Assembly: GCA_025453925.1 (NCBI GenBank) | Contig: JALOPK010000052.1 | Location: 1 to 13,973 of the forward strand | Source: Candidatus Eiseniibacteriota bacterium | Lineage (GTDB): Bacteria > JAFGKV01 | Direction: 5' to 3' | Length of the DNA: 13,973 nt | Shown: positions 6,305 to 13,973 of the stretch, piece by piece | Layout: every line of letters starts with the position of its first letter | Position numbering within the stretch: position 1 is the first letter of the stretch | The notes under the pieces: model-generated | The model's input: only the letters and a program-made list of their open reading frames with translations | The model's database searches: none | Told to the model about the DNA's origin: nothing | Translations under genes and position numbers: made by a program

Positions 6305-8338
6305 GTGGCGAAGAGCATGCCTGAGCTGGAGCGCCTCCTCGCAGCGTTGACCGCGGCGTCCAAGGTGACGAAGTACTATCCTCCCGGTCACCCGCAGATT
6401 GAGGAGACCCTTGGGAAGGTGCTGTCGCTCATTGCCGCCTTGGTTTCAAAGGGGAGCCCTTTGACCCTGGCCGTGCAGGACGACGGCCTCTATGTGGGGC
6501 CTTCCCGCGTCCTCCGCTTCGAGCCCACCGAAATGCTATTCAGGAATCTCAGGGATCTCGGGGTGAAGGAACTCGCCATCAATCCTGGGGTCACGGAGGA
6601 CGAACTGCTGCAATTCGTCGAGCTCATCGGGCGTGATCCCAAGAAGATCTGGGAAGAGGGGGGTCTCCCTCGCACCCTGCGTCAGCGGCGTATCACGCAT
6701 GTCGGGATCACGACCAGCGATTTCGCAGCCGCCGAACGGCAGGCCTCCATGGACAGCCTGCGCGCCGTCAACCCTGAGGAGCGCGCGGAAACGATCACTC
6801 GTGCCAGGGACTGGTTTGCGGGCAGTACCCCGCCACCTCCTGATAGCGAAATCTTGCGGATCGTGGCCCTGATTCATGATTCGGGGGGTATCAGAGACAT
6901 CCTGGATTCCCCCGGCCCCGCAGGCCACAGTGCCCACACCCTGAGCGTCCTGATTCGCCTGTGGGGTGCGATGGTGAGGTCAGGCCTGGAGGTCTCACCG
7001 GTGGAGGGGGCCTTAGCCGCCGACCTGTTTGCCACTGATCCGAGGACGCTCCTTGAGGTCGCGGGCACCGATCAAAGCGGCACTCCCCACCTGCACAGGC
7101 TGGTGGAACGGCTCGATCCGCGGGCCGTCGGCGATCTGATCGCAGCCCGTGTGGGCAATCCGACGGGTGACGCCGCAGCGTGGATCCCCGTGATCGATGC
7201 CCTTGTCAGGGCCTCCGGGCCTAGACGGGCCATGCTCTACAGGGTGCTACAGGGGGTCAGATCGTCACAGGGTGCGGCCGATGCCGTGGCCCTGTTCGAA
7301 GAGGAATTGTCCTCAGGCGCTCGAGAGGAGAGCGCCTTTCTCTCGCTCCTGCAGGGGTCCCGCAGTCAGACGGACCATTCTCCCGCGTCCTGGAGCGGGA
7401 GATGGGGGAGCGGCGTGTTGGTGCGCAGGGCCACCGGAGTCCTGGAGCGGGTAGGCCTGAGCGACGTCCAGCGTGTCGGCTGGCTCTCCAGTGAACTGGA
7501 CAGGCTGATCGAGGCACGGGATGCCGAGGGGGTCATCGAGGTGCTTGAGGTGGCTCGCGACCGCCGTTCGACCAAGGAGACCGGTCAGGATCAACCTCCG
7601 GTGGTCTCGCCCGGTGCGCGAGTCGGGTTTCCCGCCTTCCTCATGGCGACCGAGCTCGCCCCGCGTGCCCGGACGATCCAGGCCCTGGTCGTCGTCGACC
7701 GCTCGTGGCGTGAGATTCTCGGCCGGCTTCTTGACTCCGCAACCCCGGTGGAGTTCAGGCAGCTGGTCGGTGAGCTCGAGGGTGCGGGAATCGTGGTGAG
7801 GGATCTGGTTCTGGACCTCATGCGGAGCGAGAACTCCGATGACATCGCGCGGGGCATTCGCCTCGGCGGCACCCTCGGCGGTGCAGACGAGCTGCCCATT
7901 CTCCTCGCGTTTCTCGACCACGGGAACCCTGCTATCCGCATCGAAGCCATCAGCACGCTCGCCCGGGTGGCCCCGCACGATCTGACGGTGAGACTGCCTG
8001 GTCTCCTGCGTGATCTCAACCCACTCGTGTCGGTCAAAGCGCTGGATGTCGCAGGGGAGTTGCCGGATGTGGTGAGCGCCTTGACCGCTGCGGTGCGCGA
8101 CGGCCTTCTTCGGGTCTTGTCCGAGGACATGGCCCTGGCAGTTGTCGGCTTCGTTTCGCGGTGCGGCACTCCTGAGCAGATCATCGAATTCGCGGATGCG
8201 GCAACGCCCCGACTCATCGGCAAGCCACTCCCGCCCGCCGTCCGCGAGGCGGTCAAGGTTCTCGGACCGATCGAGAAGCCACGGGGAATGCGCCGGCTGT
8301 TCTCCCCCCGCAAAGGAGATGGCTGCGGCGATGAGTGA
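6305..8338 (+). CDS. YPPGHP-module protein with C-terminal HEAT-like repeats
   Basis: The 677-residue soluble protein has no signal peptide or membrane segment. Residues about 5-125 form a module with YYPPGHP at 24-30, then a stretch with PLTLAVQDDGLYVG and a conserved-looking PGVTEDELLQFVELI. I know this module from bacterial proteins that carry HEAT repeats or HD domains, and it recurs at the N-terminus of the next gene. The middle is helical and unassigned. From about residue 500 to 660 there are helical-pair repeats such as LPILLAFLDHGNPAIRIEA and LPGLLRDLNPLVSVKALDV, typical of HEAT repeats, which scaffold protein-protein contacts. No catalytic motif is visible. It overlaps the next gene by eight bases, implying coupled synthesis and a possible complex. 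It opens a probable five-gene operon. The function is unknown; a scaffold or signalling adaptor is inference. Confidence 0.85.
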   Translation: MAKSMPELERLLAALTAASKVTKYYPPGHPQIEETLGKVLSLIAALVSKGSPLTLAVQDDGLYVGPSRVLRFEPTEMLFRNLRDLGVKELAINPGVTEDELLQFVELIGRDPKKIWEEGGLPRTLRQRRITHVGITTSDFAAAERQASMDSLRAVNPEERAETITRARDWFAGSTPPPPDSEILRIVALIHDSGGIRDILDSPGPAGHSAHTLSVLIRLWGAMVRSGLEVSPVEGALAADLFATDPRTLLEVAGTDQSGTPHLHRLVERLDPRAVGDLIAARVGNPTGDAAAWIPVIDALVRASGPRRAMLYRVLQGVRSSQGAADAVALFEEELSSGAREESAFLSLLQGSRSQTDHSPASWSGRWGSGVLVRRATGVLERVGLSDVQRVGWLSSELDRLIEARDAEGVIEVLEVARDRRSTKETGQDQPPVVSPGARVGFPAFLMATELAPRARTIQALVVVDRSWREILGRLLDSATPVEFRQLVGELEGAGIVVRDLVLDLMRSENSDDIARGIRLGGTLGGADELPILLAFLDHGNPAIRIEAISTLARVAPHDLTVRLPGLLRDLNPLVSVKALDVAGELPDVVSALTAAVRDGLLRVLSEDMALAVVGFVSRCGTPEQIIEFADAATPRLIGKPLPPAVREAVKVLGPIEKPRGMRRLFSPRKGDGCGDE

Positions 8339-9572
8339 CCGGCTGACCGAACTGCTCACGCGGCTCAACTCCGTGGTCAAGAAACTCCGCCTGTATCCAC
8401 CGGAGCACACGGTGTGTGCCGCTGCCATCGATCTGGCCATGGAATCCATTCGTGCGGTAACGCCCGACGAGCCGGCGCTCACCATCGGGTTCGCGGGTCT
8501 GACCGCGGTGCACAAGGGCGTTCCCCTGGTGGATCTCGGCACGCGGGCCAAGGCTCTCCTTGATGCACTGACCGGCGCCGGGATCCGATGGGTGCGGATC
8601 GAACAAGGGGTTTCGCGGGAGGAGGTGGTGCGCTTCCTCCTCTGGATCATGCGGCAGGATGAGCGGTCCACCCCGGGCACACCGGAAGAGGGCTGGCATC
8701 CCGTGAACCTTCACGTCGGCCTTGTGGAGCCCAGTGCGGGCACGAGCGCCGATCTCGAAATCCGTGTGGGAGAAGTACTCCAGACCATGGTTGTGTCCCT
8801 CCGTGCCGGCGGCAGCGCGCTTCCCCTCGCGGAGCTGTGGGACTTCGTGTGTCGCGTCAGCCCGCCGAGCGGGCAATCCGATCCGTTGCTGGGAATGCTC
8901 GAGCTCGCCATGGCACAGAGGGAATACATTCTGCGCCGGGCCGTGCTCACGTCTGCGCTGTCCATAGAACTCAGTCGGAGACTGAATCTGGACTCCGCGC
9001 TCTCCCCGCAGCTTGGTCTCGCCGGGCTCCTTGCGGATGTTGCGCTCTTCAAGGTTGACGGGGATTCGCTGAGCTGTCGCCACGGCGGTCCCCAGCAGAT
9101 CCCCAGATGGTCCGATCATCCATCCGACGGCGCCCGCATTCTGGCCTCCGCGGGAGCGCCCTCATTGACGGTCGTTGTAGCGGCGGAGCACCATTGGGGA
9201 TTGCGCTATGCCTCTCCCGCCCGGCATCCCGCATCGACTTTGGTTGGGATGGCGGATACGCTGACGGGCCAACTCCTAGGCGGGTTCGGCGCTGCGTCCC
9301 GCCGATTGGACCTCGCCCTCATCGCGCTGGTGACGGAAGGCTCCTGCTACCCCGCCGAACTCAGCCGCGCCATGTTGGGCATGAGTGGCCTCTTCGTGAA
9401 GGGCGCCCGTGTGCGCCTCTCCAACCGCCAGAAAGGAGAAATCGTCACGCCGAACCCATCTGACCCATTGCGTCCGGAGGTGCTGATGGATGACGAGGTG
9501 GAAGGGATGAAGCTGGTGGATCTATCCGCAGCGGGCGAACGTCTGGCGCTTGCCGCCGTACTGGAGGAATAG
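8331..9572 (+). CDS. YPPEH-module protein with degenerate HD-GYP domain
   Basis: The 413-residue protein repeats the module of the preceding gene at residues 1-110 (LYPPEH at 21-26, then ALTIGFAGL and GVSREEVVRFLLWI). The remainder (about 190-413) follows the HD-GYP plan. LAGLLADVAL at 230-239 stands where a functional enzyme has a His-Asp pair and Lys (LLHDIGK); the His is Ala235. DHPSDGARIL at 262-271, AEHHWGLRY at 285-293 and MADTL at 307-311 match later HD-GYP segments, but the GYP triplet is not intact. The C-terminal part (VKGARVRLSNRQKGEIV, then DPLRPEV) matches the extension often found after HD-GYP domains. HD-GYP enzymes hydrolyse cyclic di-GMP; this copy looks catalytically dead, perhaps a sensor or binding partner. 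The ATG at 8331 is 12 bases after GGAG; the ATG at 8319 abuts that site and is unlikely. Confidence 0.85.
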   Translation: MSDRLTELLTRLNSVVKKLRLYPPEHTVCAAAIDLAMESIRAVTPDEPALTIGFAGLTAVHKGVPLVDLGTRAKALLDALTGAGIRWVRIEQGVSREEVVRFLLWIMRQDERSTPGTPEEGWHPVNLHVGLVEPSAGTSADLEIRVGEVLQTMVVSLRAGGSALPLAELWDFVCRVSPPSGQSDPLLGMLELAMAQREYILRRAVLTSALSIELSRRLNLDSALSPQLGLAGLLADVALFKVDGDSLSCRHGGPQQIPRWSDHPSDGARILASAGAPSLTVVVAAEHHWGLRYASPARHPASTLVGMADTLTGQLLGGFGAASRRLDLALIALVTEGSCYPAELSRAMLGMSGLFVKGARVRLSNRQKGEIVTPNPSDPLRPEVLMDDEVEGMKLVDLSAAGERLALAAVLEE

Positions 9573-9578
9573 CCGCCC

Positions 9579-11018
9579 ATGCCGCATGTTCACCTCATTG
9601 GGATCGGCGGCAGCGGTATGAGCGGGCTCGCCGGCCTTTTCGTCCAGGCGGGATGGAGCGTCACAGGGTGCGACAAGGCAGCCGTACACCCGCCAGCGGC
9701 CGACACCTTGGCCGCGCTCGGCATTCATCCGTTTCTGGGCTACTCTCCCGATCATCTTGATCCGTCTCCGGATCTGGTGGTGGTGGGGAACGTCGTCAGG
9801 GCGACCAACGAAGAAGATCGCGAGGCGCTGACCCGCGGCATGCCGCGCACACATATGGCCAAGGCCCTGTGGGACCACTTCCTCTCCCGTCGTACCAGTG
9901 TCGTGGTGGCGGGGACCCACGGGAAGACGACATCCACCTCGATGCTGGCGTACCTGCTGCAACGGGGCGGATATGACCCAGGTTTCTTCGTCGGGGGAGT
10001 GGTGCGGGGCCTTGGGACGGGCTACCAACTGGGTTCAGGGGCGTACTTCGTGACCGAGGGGGACGAGTATGACTGCGCGTGGTTCGACAAGACACCCAAG
10101 TTTCTCCACTACCGGCCTCGGTATCTCCTGGTCACCAATGTCGAGTATGATCACGCCGACATCTACGCGGACCTCGACGCGATTCGCGAGGTGTTCCGGC
10201 GGCTCATCGCTTCCCTTCCCCACGATGGCGTTCTGGTCTACTGCGCCGAATCCCCCATCCTCACGGAATTGGCCCGGGAGGCACCCTGCACGGTCGTCTC
10301 CTACGCCGTGGATTCACCCATGCCCGCGACCTGGACGGCCTCCAACATCCGGGTTGAGGCTGGCGGCACGGCTTTCACCCTTACCCGCGGCGTCGAGCCC
10401 GCGGGAGAGTTCCTGATCAGGTTGCCGGGGCGGCACAACGTCCTCAATGCCACGGGAGTCATTGCCTTGTGGCGAGCTATGGGATTGAGCTGGTCGGGCC
10501 TCGCCGACCGGATCTCGGAGTTTCAGGGCGCTGCGCGGCGCATGCAAGTTCTGGCCCGGGGCGATGCCGTGGTACTTGATGATTTCGCCCACCACCCCAC
10601 GGAGGTCAGGGCGACCCTCAGCGCCGCGCGCCAATGGTGGCCGGGGAGGAAAATGTGGGCGGTGTTCGAGCCCAAGACCCAGACCAGCAGGAGGCAGGTA
10701 CTCCAGGCAGACCTCGCCGAGGCGCTTTCCCTGGCGGACGAAGTCGTGGTGATCGAACCGCACGATCTTGAGTCTATCCCCTTGGACCATAGGATGGATG
10801 TGGCTCGCCTGGCCGATGATGTGCGCGCCCGGGGGGTTCGCACAACGGTCGCCGCTACCCAGGAGGAGACCGCGGCCCTGCTCGTGGAGGAACTGACCAG
10901 GGAGACCATCGTCGTGCTCATGAGCGCGGGGAGTCTCGGCCATGTCGCCGATGCCGTGACGTCTCTCGTCGCCACGAAGGGATGGGGCTCGGCTCCGGAT
11001 TCGACGCGCTCGGGGTAG
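9579..11018 (+). CDS. mpl: UDP-N-acetylmuramate:L-alanyl-gamma-D-glutamyl-meso-diaminopimelate ligase (Mpl)
   Basis: The 479-residue cytosolic ligase joins recycled murein tripeptide to UDP-MurNAc using ATP, returning peptidoglycan turnover products to synthesis. It has the Mur-ligase layout: a Rossmann start with IGIGGSGMSGLA (7-18), the P-loop AGTHGKTT (111-118), the central-domain signature EGDEYDCAWFDK (160-171), EYDHADIY (189-196), PGRHNVLN (283-290) and DDFAHHPTE (334-342). The signature with CAWFDK...KFLHYRP and the FEPKTQTS stretch fit Mpl rather than its relative MurC, whose equivalent is an EADESD-type motif. Length agrees with Mpl (about 450-460) plus a short C-terminal tail. GGAGG at 9563-9567 lies inside the end of the preceding gene, 11 bases before the ATG, and the next gene begins four bases after the stop, so it is an internal operon member. 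Mpl implies diaminopimelate-type murein and recycling. Confidence 0.94.
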   Translation: MPHVHLIGIGGSGMSGLAGLFVQAGWSVTGCDKAAVHPPAADTLAALGIHPFLGYSPDHLDPSPDLVVVGNVVRATNEEDREALTRGMPRTHMAKALWDHFLSRRTSVVVAGTHGKTTSTSMLAYLLQRGGYDPGFFVGGVVRGLGTGYQLGSGAYFVTEGDEYDCAWFDKTPKFLHYRPRYLLVTNVEYDHADIYADLDAIREVFRRLIASLPHDGVLVYCAESPILTELAREAPCTVVSYAVDSPMPATWTASNIRVEAGGTAFTLTRGVEPAGEFLIRLPGRHNVLNATGVIALWRAMGLSWSGLADRISEFQGAARRMQVLARGDAVVLDDFAHHPTEVRATLSAARQWWPGRKMWAVFEPKTQTSRRQVLQADLAEALSLADEVVVIEPHDLESIPLDHRMDVARLADDVRARGVRTTVAATQEETAALLVEELTRETIVVLMSAGSLGHVADAVTSLVATKGWGSAPDSTRSG

Positions 11019-11022
11019 GATC

Positions 11023-12894
11023 GTGAGGCGGCGCACCTTCGGGAACATCGCCTCCCTCGCACTCACCTTTGTCGTGCTGGGGGTCATCGAGGTGTCGCTG
11101 AGAACCGCCGGTGTCCCGCAGCGGGGTACGCTGTTCGTCCGACACGGCAAAGAGATACGCCTGGCCCCAGGCGCCGCGGCCCGCTACTTCGCGGCCCGCT
11201 CTCCCCTGGTGCCGGAGACTCACTCGGAGGCGTTCTCGGATCCAAAGCCCGCGGGGACGGTTCGGGTGATCTGCCTGGGCGGTTCGACCATGGCCGGGTA
11301 TCCCTTCACCTACAACGGCACGCTCCCGTCCCTGCTGGCGGACCGGCTCACTCATCTTTTTCCCGACACGTCGTTCGAAGTGCTGAACTTCGCTGTTTCC
11401 GCGGTGGGTTCATTCACCGTCCTGGACATGTGCCGACACGCGCTCCGATACCAGCCCGACATTGTGGTGATCTACACCGGTCACAACGAGTTCTACGGCG
11501 CACTGGGCGTCGGCAGCGCCATGCGCAGCCTCGCCCCGCGGTGGCTCACGCTCCTGCATTTGCGCATGCAGGATGTGGCATGCTACCGGTGGTGCTGGGA
11601 TACCCTCGGGAGGGTACGGCGCCCTGGGAGGACCTCATCTGCCGGTGAGACACTCATGGCCCAGATGGTGGGGGACCCCTGTATCCCAACGGGGAGTCGA
11701 GCGTACCACCGAGCATTGAGCACTTTCTGCGCGAACATCCGCGCCGCGTGCCGGAGTTGCGTGGCCGGCGGGGTTCCGGTGGTCGTGTGCGAGCTGGTGG
11801 CCAACCTCCGCGATCAGCCGCCCTTCAGCGTGTGCCCCCCCGCGGGCTCATCCGCGCAAACCGCCTCCTTGCACGCACCCTCGGCGCAGGAGGTTTTTCG
11901 CCAGGCCCGGGCCGCGGAGGCGAAAGGAGAGATCGCCCAGGCCCGCTTTCTGTACGAGCGTGCAAGAGACGGCGATCAGTGCCGTTTCCGCGCCCCCGGT
12001 GAGTTCAACGATTCCCTCCGCACCATCGTGCCGCGCGAGGGAGGCCTTCTTGTCCCGCTGGTGGAGAGGTTTCAGGCGGCGTCGCTCTTTTCCGCCCCTG
12101 GATACGATCTGTTCATCGATCACCTCCACCCGAATCTCGAAGGATACCTGTCCGTGGCCACCGCGCTCACGGAGACCATCCGGGACGGCGGGTTGCTGGT
12201 TCCCCCCGATCGGTGGCCGTCGGATCGCGAACTGCCGGCCGGCGCATACAGGGAGCTTGCTCTGGTGACGCAGCTTGAACACGCCATCGCCGTTGACAAG
12301 GTTCGACGGCTCATGGCCCATTGGCCCTTCTCGCCCGATCAGCCCGCACCCATCCATATGTTTGACGACTCCATTGCCGCTCTTGCCCGGCGGTATCATG
12401 ACGAACGCCTATCCTGGAGTGACGTGCACCTCAAGGCGGCGGACTACCTGATCCGACGCGGGGCGTTCACGGCCGCCCTCCGGGAGACCCAGGCGGTGCT
12501 GAAGCAGGCGGTCGGGTTCTGGCCGGCATGGCTGAAGGCGGGCGACGTCTATCTGGCGCAGGGGCGGCCCCTGGATGCGGCGGACGCCTACCGCACGGCG
12601 TCGCGGCTCGATGGCGGGCAGGGCCACAGCATGGCGAAACTCGGCAGCGCCCTGCTGGCGGCCCGAAAACCGGAAGAGGCCATACCCGTGCTGGTGGGGG
12701 CTCGGCGTGACGAGGCTGGGCTTTCCGAGACAGACAGATGCCGCGCGGGCTACATGCTCGGTCTTGCCTATGTAGAGCTGGGGAGGATTGCGGACGCGGA
12801 GAGGATGGAGGCAGAGCTGAGACGCGAGGGTCCCGGGGCCGTCCTGGCCGAGCGTCTCGAGAACAGAATCCGTGGCCGGTCGGTGCCTCGGTGA
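11023..12894 (+). CDS. SGNH/GDSL-type hydrolase with C-terminal TPR repeats, probably membrane-anchored
   Basis: The 623-residue protein starts with a basic N-terminus and one hydrophobic segment (about 8-25, IASLALTFVVLGVIEVSL), either an anchor or an uncleaved signal. SGNH blocks follow: CLGGSTMAGYP with catalytic Ser88, NFAVSAVGS (122-130), YTGHNEFYG with Asn155 (151-159), and DHLHPNLEGY with Asp366 and His369 (366-375). Between blocks III and V is a helical insert (about 288-332) resembling a single TPR, a feature of this hydrolase subfamily. Residues about 455-610 hold TPR-like pairs such as AGDVYLAQGRPLDAADAY and KLGSALLAARKPEEAIPV. SGNH enzymes cleave or transfer acyl esters; envelope polysaccharide or lipid is a reasonable target, but the substrate is not readable. 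GTG at 11023 is the chosen start, with a purine-rich GGGTAGGA just upstream overlapping the mpl stop. The gene ends in a GTGA overlap with a possible longer start of the next frame. Confidence 0.85.
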   Translation: MRRRTFGNIASLALTFVVLGVIEVSLRTAGVPQRGTLFVRHGKEIRLAPGAAARYFAARSPLVPETHSEAFSDPKPAGTVRVICLGGSTMAGYPFTYNGTLPSLLADRLTHLFPDTSFEVLNFAVSAVGSFTVLDMCRHALRYQPDIVVIYTGHNEFYGALGVGSAMRSLAPRWLTLLHLRMQDVACYRWCWDTLGRVRRPGRTSSAGETLMAQMVGDPCIPTGSRAYHRALSTFCANIRAACRSCVAGGVPVVVCELVANLRDQPPFSVCPPAGSSAQTASLHAPSAQEVFRQARAAEAKGEIAQARFLYERARDGDQCRFRAPGEFNDSLRTIVPREGGLLVPLVERFQAASLFSAPGYDLFIDHLHPNLEGYLSVATALTETIRDGGLLVPPDRWPSDRELPAGAYRELALVTQLEHAIAVDKVRRLMAHWPFSPDQPAPIHMFDDSIAALARRYHDERLSWSDVHLKAADYLIRRGAFTAALRETQAVLKQAVGFWPAWLKAGDVYLAQGRPLDAADAYRTASRLDGGQGHSMAKLGSALLAARKPEEAIPVLVGARRDEAGLSETDRCRAGYMLGLAYVELGRIADAERMEAELRREGPGAVLAERLENRIRGRSVPR

Positions 12895-13052
12895 CGGCGC
12901 TTCGCCAGCGGGGGGTCATAAATCCCCTGCTTGGTGGGACGCCCCCGGCTGGCAGACCCGATGCCGGAGTTCACGGCGACGCAACGTCCTGCGGGCGCCT
13001 GCCTTGGGGCACCGCCGTCATGGTGCTCATTCTTGCCACCTGTGGGTGTGCA

Positions 13053-13060
13053 GGGGAGGA
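13053..13060 (+). promoter_or_regulatory. Ribosome-binding site supporting a cytosolic Pcm start
   Basis: GGGGAGGA lies just before the ATG at 13065, with GGAGG ending five bases upstream of it. It favours translation of a standard-length methyltransferase, although the same reading frame stays open back to a GTG at 12891. Confidence 0.6.
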
Positions 13061-13064
13061 ATCT

Positions 13065-13709
13065 ATGCGCATTGAGGACTGGGCGGCTGCGAGACAGCGT
13101 ATGGTCGAACGGCAGATCCTGAGCCGCGGAGTGGCCGACCGGCGTGTGCTGGATGCGTTGAGTGCCGTGGAGCGGCACCGTTTCGTTCCCGTTGACGTCA
13201 GGGATCTCGCATACACCGATCAGCCCCTGCCCATCGGCGACGGGCAGACTATCAGTCAGCCGTACATCGTGGCACTCATGACCGAGCTCCTGGATCCCCA
13301 GCCCGGTGATACCCTGCTGGAGATCGGCACGGGCTCCGGGTACCAGGCGGCGGTGCTCTCATCGCTCGTCGCCCAGGTCTACAGCATCGAGATCCTGGAG
13401 CCCTTGGCCGAGGAGGCCAGGGCCAGACTCGAAGAGCTTGGCTATCGCAACGTAACCGTTCGGTGCGCTGACGGGTACCGGGGGTGGCCCGAGCACGCTC
13501 CCTTCGACGGAATCGTTGTTACCGCTGCGCCGCCGTCGGTACCGCAACCGCTCCTGGAACAGCTCGCCGTCGGGGGTCGGATGGTCGTTCCCGTGGGAGA
13601 CGCGTTCCAGGAGCTCCAGGTGATTGTGCGGGAGGATTCGGGGTTCACCGTCCGGCGGAGCATCGCGGTGCGGTTCGTCCCCATGGTGGGCGAAGCGCAG
13701 CAGGGTTGA
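13065..13709 (+). CDS. pcm: Protein-L-isoaspartate O-methyltransferase
   Basis: From ATG 13065 the product has 214 residues, the normal Pcm length. It transfers a methyl group from S-adenosylmethionine to isoaspartyl residues in aged proteins, starting their repair. Visible motifs are GDGQTISQPYIVALM (58-72), the SAM-binding LLEIGTGSGYQAAVL (84-98), YSIEI (106-110, end of the second strand), PFDGIVVTAAPPSVP (146-160) and LAVGGRMVVPVG (167-178). The start is supported by a strong ribosome-binding site. The frame is open upstream to GTG 12891, which overlaps the stop of the preceding gene as GTGA. That longer form would add 58 residues including a hydrophobic run, MVLILATCGC, that looks like a weak lipoprotein signal. 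The enzyme could therefore be exported, or made in two forms. It closes the right-hand operon. Confidence 0.92.
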   Translation: MRIEDWAAARQRMVERQILSRGVADRRVLDALSAVERHRFVPVDVRDLAYTDQPLPIGDGQTISQPYIVALMTELLDPQPGDTLLEIGTGSGYQAAVLSSLVAQVYSIEILEPLAEEARARLEELGYRNVTVRCADGYRGWPEHAPFDGIVVTAAPPSVPQPLLEQLAVGGRMVVPVGDAFQELQVIVREDSGFTVRRSIAVRFVPMVGEAQQG

Positions 13710-13890
13710 TCCCCGGGACGCCGGATGCTCCGCCGCGAGATCCGTCGTCTCCGGAGCCCCCCGCCGTCGAATGGGGCGGCCGTAGAGCGTGAAGGAAAGG
13801 CGGCCGGCCCGTGGACCGAACCCGCCGCCTCTCTGCGCCCCGTCGGGATGTGGATGGAGGACGCGGCCGGGTGGACGAGCCGGGGTTCAG

Positions 13891-13973
13891 TCAGAAACGC
13901 CGCGCCAGGGCCAGCGGGAGCCGAAGGAGCTGCATGCCTACGGCGACCGCGCCGTCACGATTAATCACCATGA
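13891..13973 (-). CDS. Possible C-terminal end of a convergent gene
   Basis: A minus-strand frame open from the right edge runs 26 full codons to a TGA at 13893-13891 and ends in MQLLRLPLALARRF. The basic, hydrophobic ending could belong to a real protein and the orientation would be convergent with pcm. The stretch is too short to judge coding quality or assign a family. The 180 bases between pcm and this stop show no gene and no clear terminator. Confidence 0.25.
   Translation of the reverse strand, partial: MVINRDGAVAVGMQLLRLPLALARRF

Noticed and set aside
5941-6324. Plus-strand open frame in the gap before the right operon
   Set aside because: Arg-rich composition, no resemblance to a family, and it runs into the start of a better supported gene in another frame.
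7313-8680. Long minus-strand open frame of 455 codons
   Set aside because: It lies antisense across the HEAT-repeat and HD-GYP-like genes; its translation is rich in Arg, Ser and Pro without family features.
9579-11018. Assignment as MurC
   Set aside because: The central signature (EGDEYDCAWFDK...KFLHYRP) and the DDFAHHPTE/FEPKTQTS context match Mpl; MurC has an EADESD-type motif there.
10314-11150. Minus-strand open frame of 278 codons
   Set aside because: It is antisense to the catalytic and C-terminal parts of mpl, which is well supported.
1-13973. CRISPR array, tRNA, rRNA, insertion sequence or prophage genes
   Set aside because: No regularly spaced repeats, no recognisable structural RNA, no transposase or phage-like proteins were seen in any frame.

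Overview
The window is GC-rich bacterial chromosome (roughly two-thirds G+C) with mostly Shine-Dalgarno-led genes, frequent GTG starts and tightly overlapping operons. An oxygen-sensitive glycyl radical enzyme and its iron-sulfur activase point to an anaerobe or facultative anaerobe. A murein tripeptide ligase (Mpl) and exported proteins point to a diderm with diaminopimelate peptidoglycan. The lineage cannot be fixed from the sequence. The mixture (HypD-type enzyme, HEAT and HD-GYP relatives, SGNH/TPR hydrolase) would suit a poorly sampled environmental phylum or a deltaproteobacterial-type genome, but that is a guess.

Left block (1-3752, minus strand): a regulator-activase-enzyme operon. 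A GntR/FCD regulator (3084-3752) is translationally coupled to a glycyl radical activase (2179-3084), which overlaps by ATGA the glycyl radical enzyme (2182 down to the left edge, C-terminus cut off). The enzyme carries every catalytic residue I recall for trans-4-hydroxy-L-proline dehydratase (HypD), at a constant four-residue offset. The operon probably starts from a promoter with a perfect TTGACA at 3848-3853 and a palindromic operator in its spacer, so the regulator likely controls its own operon.

Middle (3854-6304): sparse. A 480-bp gap holds a striking AT-rich pair of overlapping 20-bp palindromes (4095-4130), one of them perfect, with no obvious target gene. Then come an unrecognised multi-pass membrane protein (minus, 4333-5019) and a small secreted discoidin-like protein (plus, 5350-5922), followed by about 380 bp without a convincing gene.

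Right block (6305-13709, plus strand): a compact probable five-gene operon. Two adjacent genes share an N-terminal module with a YPPxH motif. The first continues into helical/HEAT-like repeats, the second into an HD-GYP domain whose central HD pair is broken. They are followed by Mpl (peptidoglycan recycling), an SGNH hydrolase with TPRs and an N-terminal membrane segment, and a protein-L-isoaspartate methyltransferase that may have an exported form. This block is the best candidate for an undescribed functional association, probably envelope-related signalling or maintenance. The last 83 bases may hold the tail of a convergent gene.
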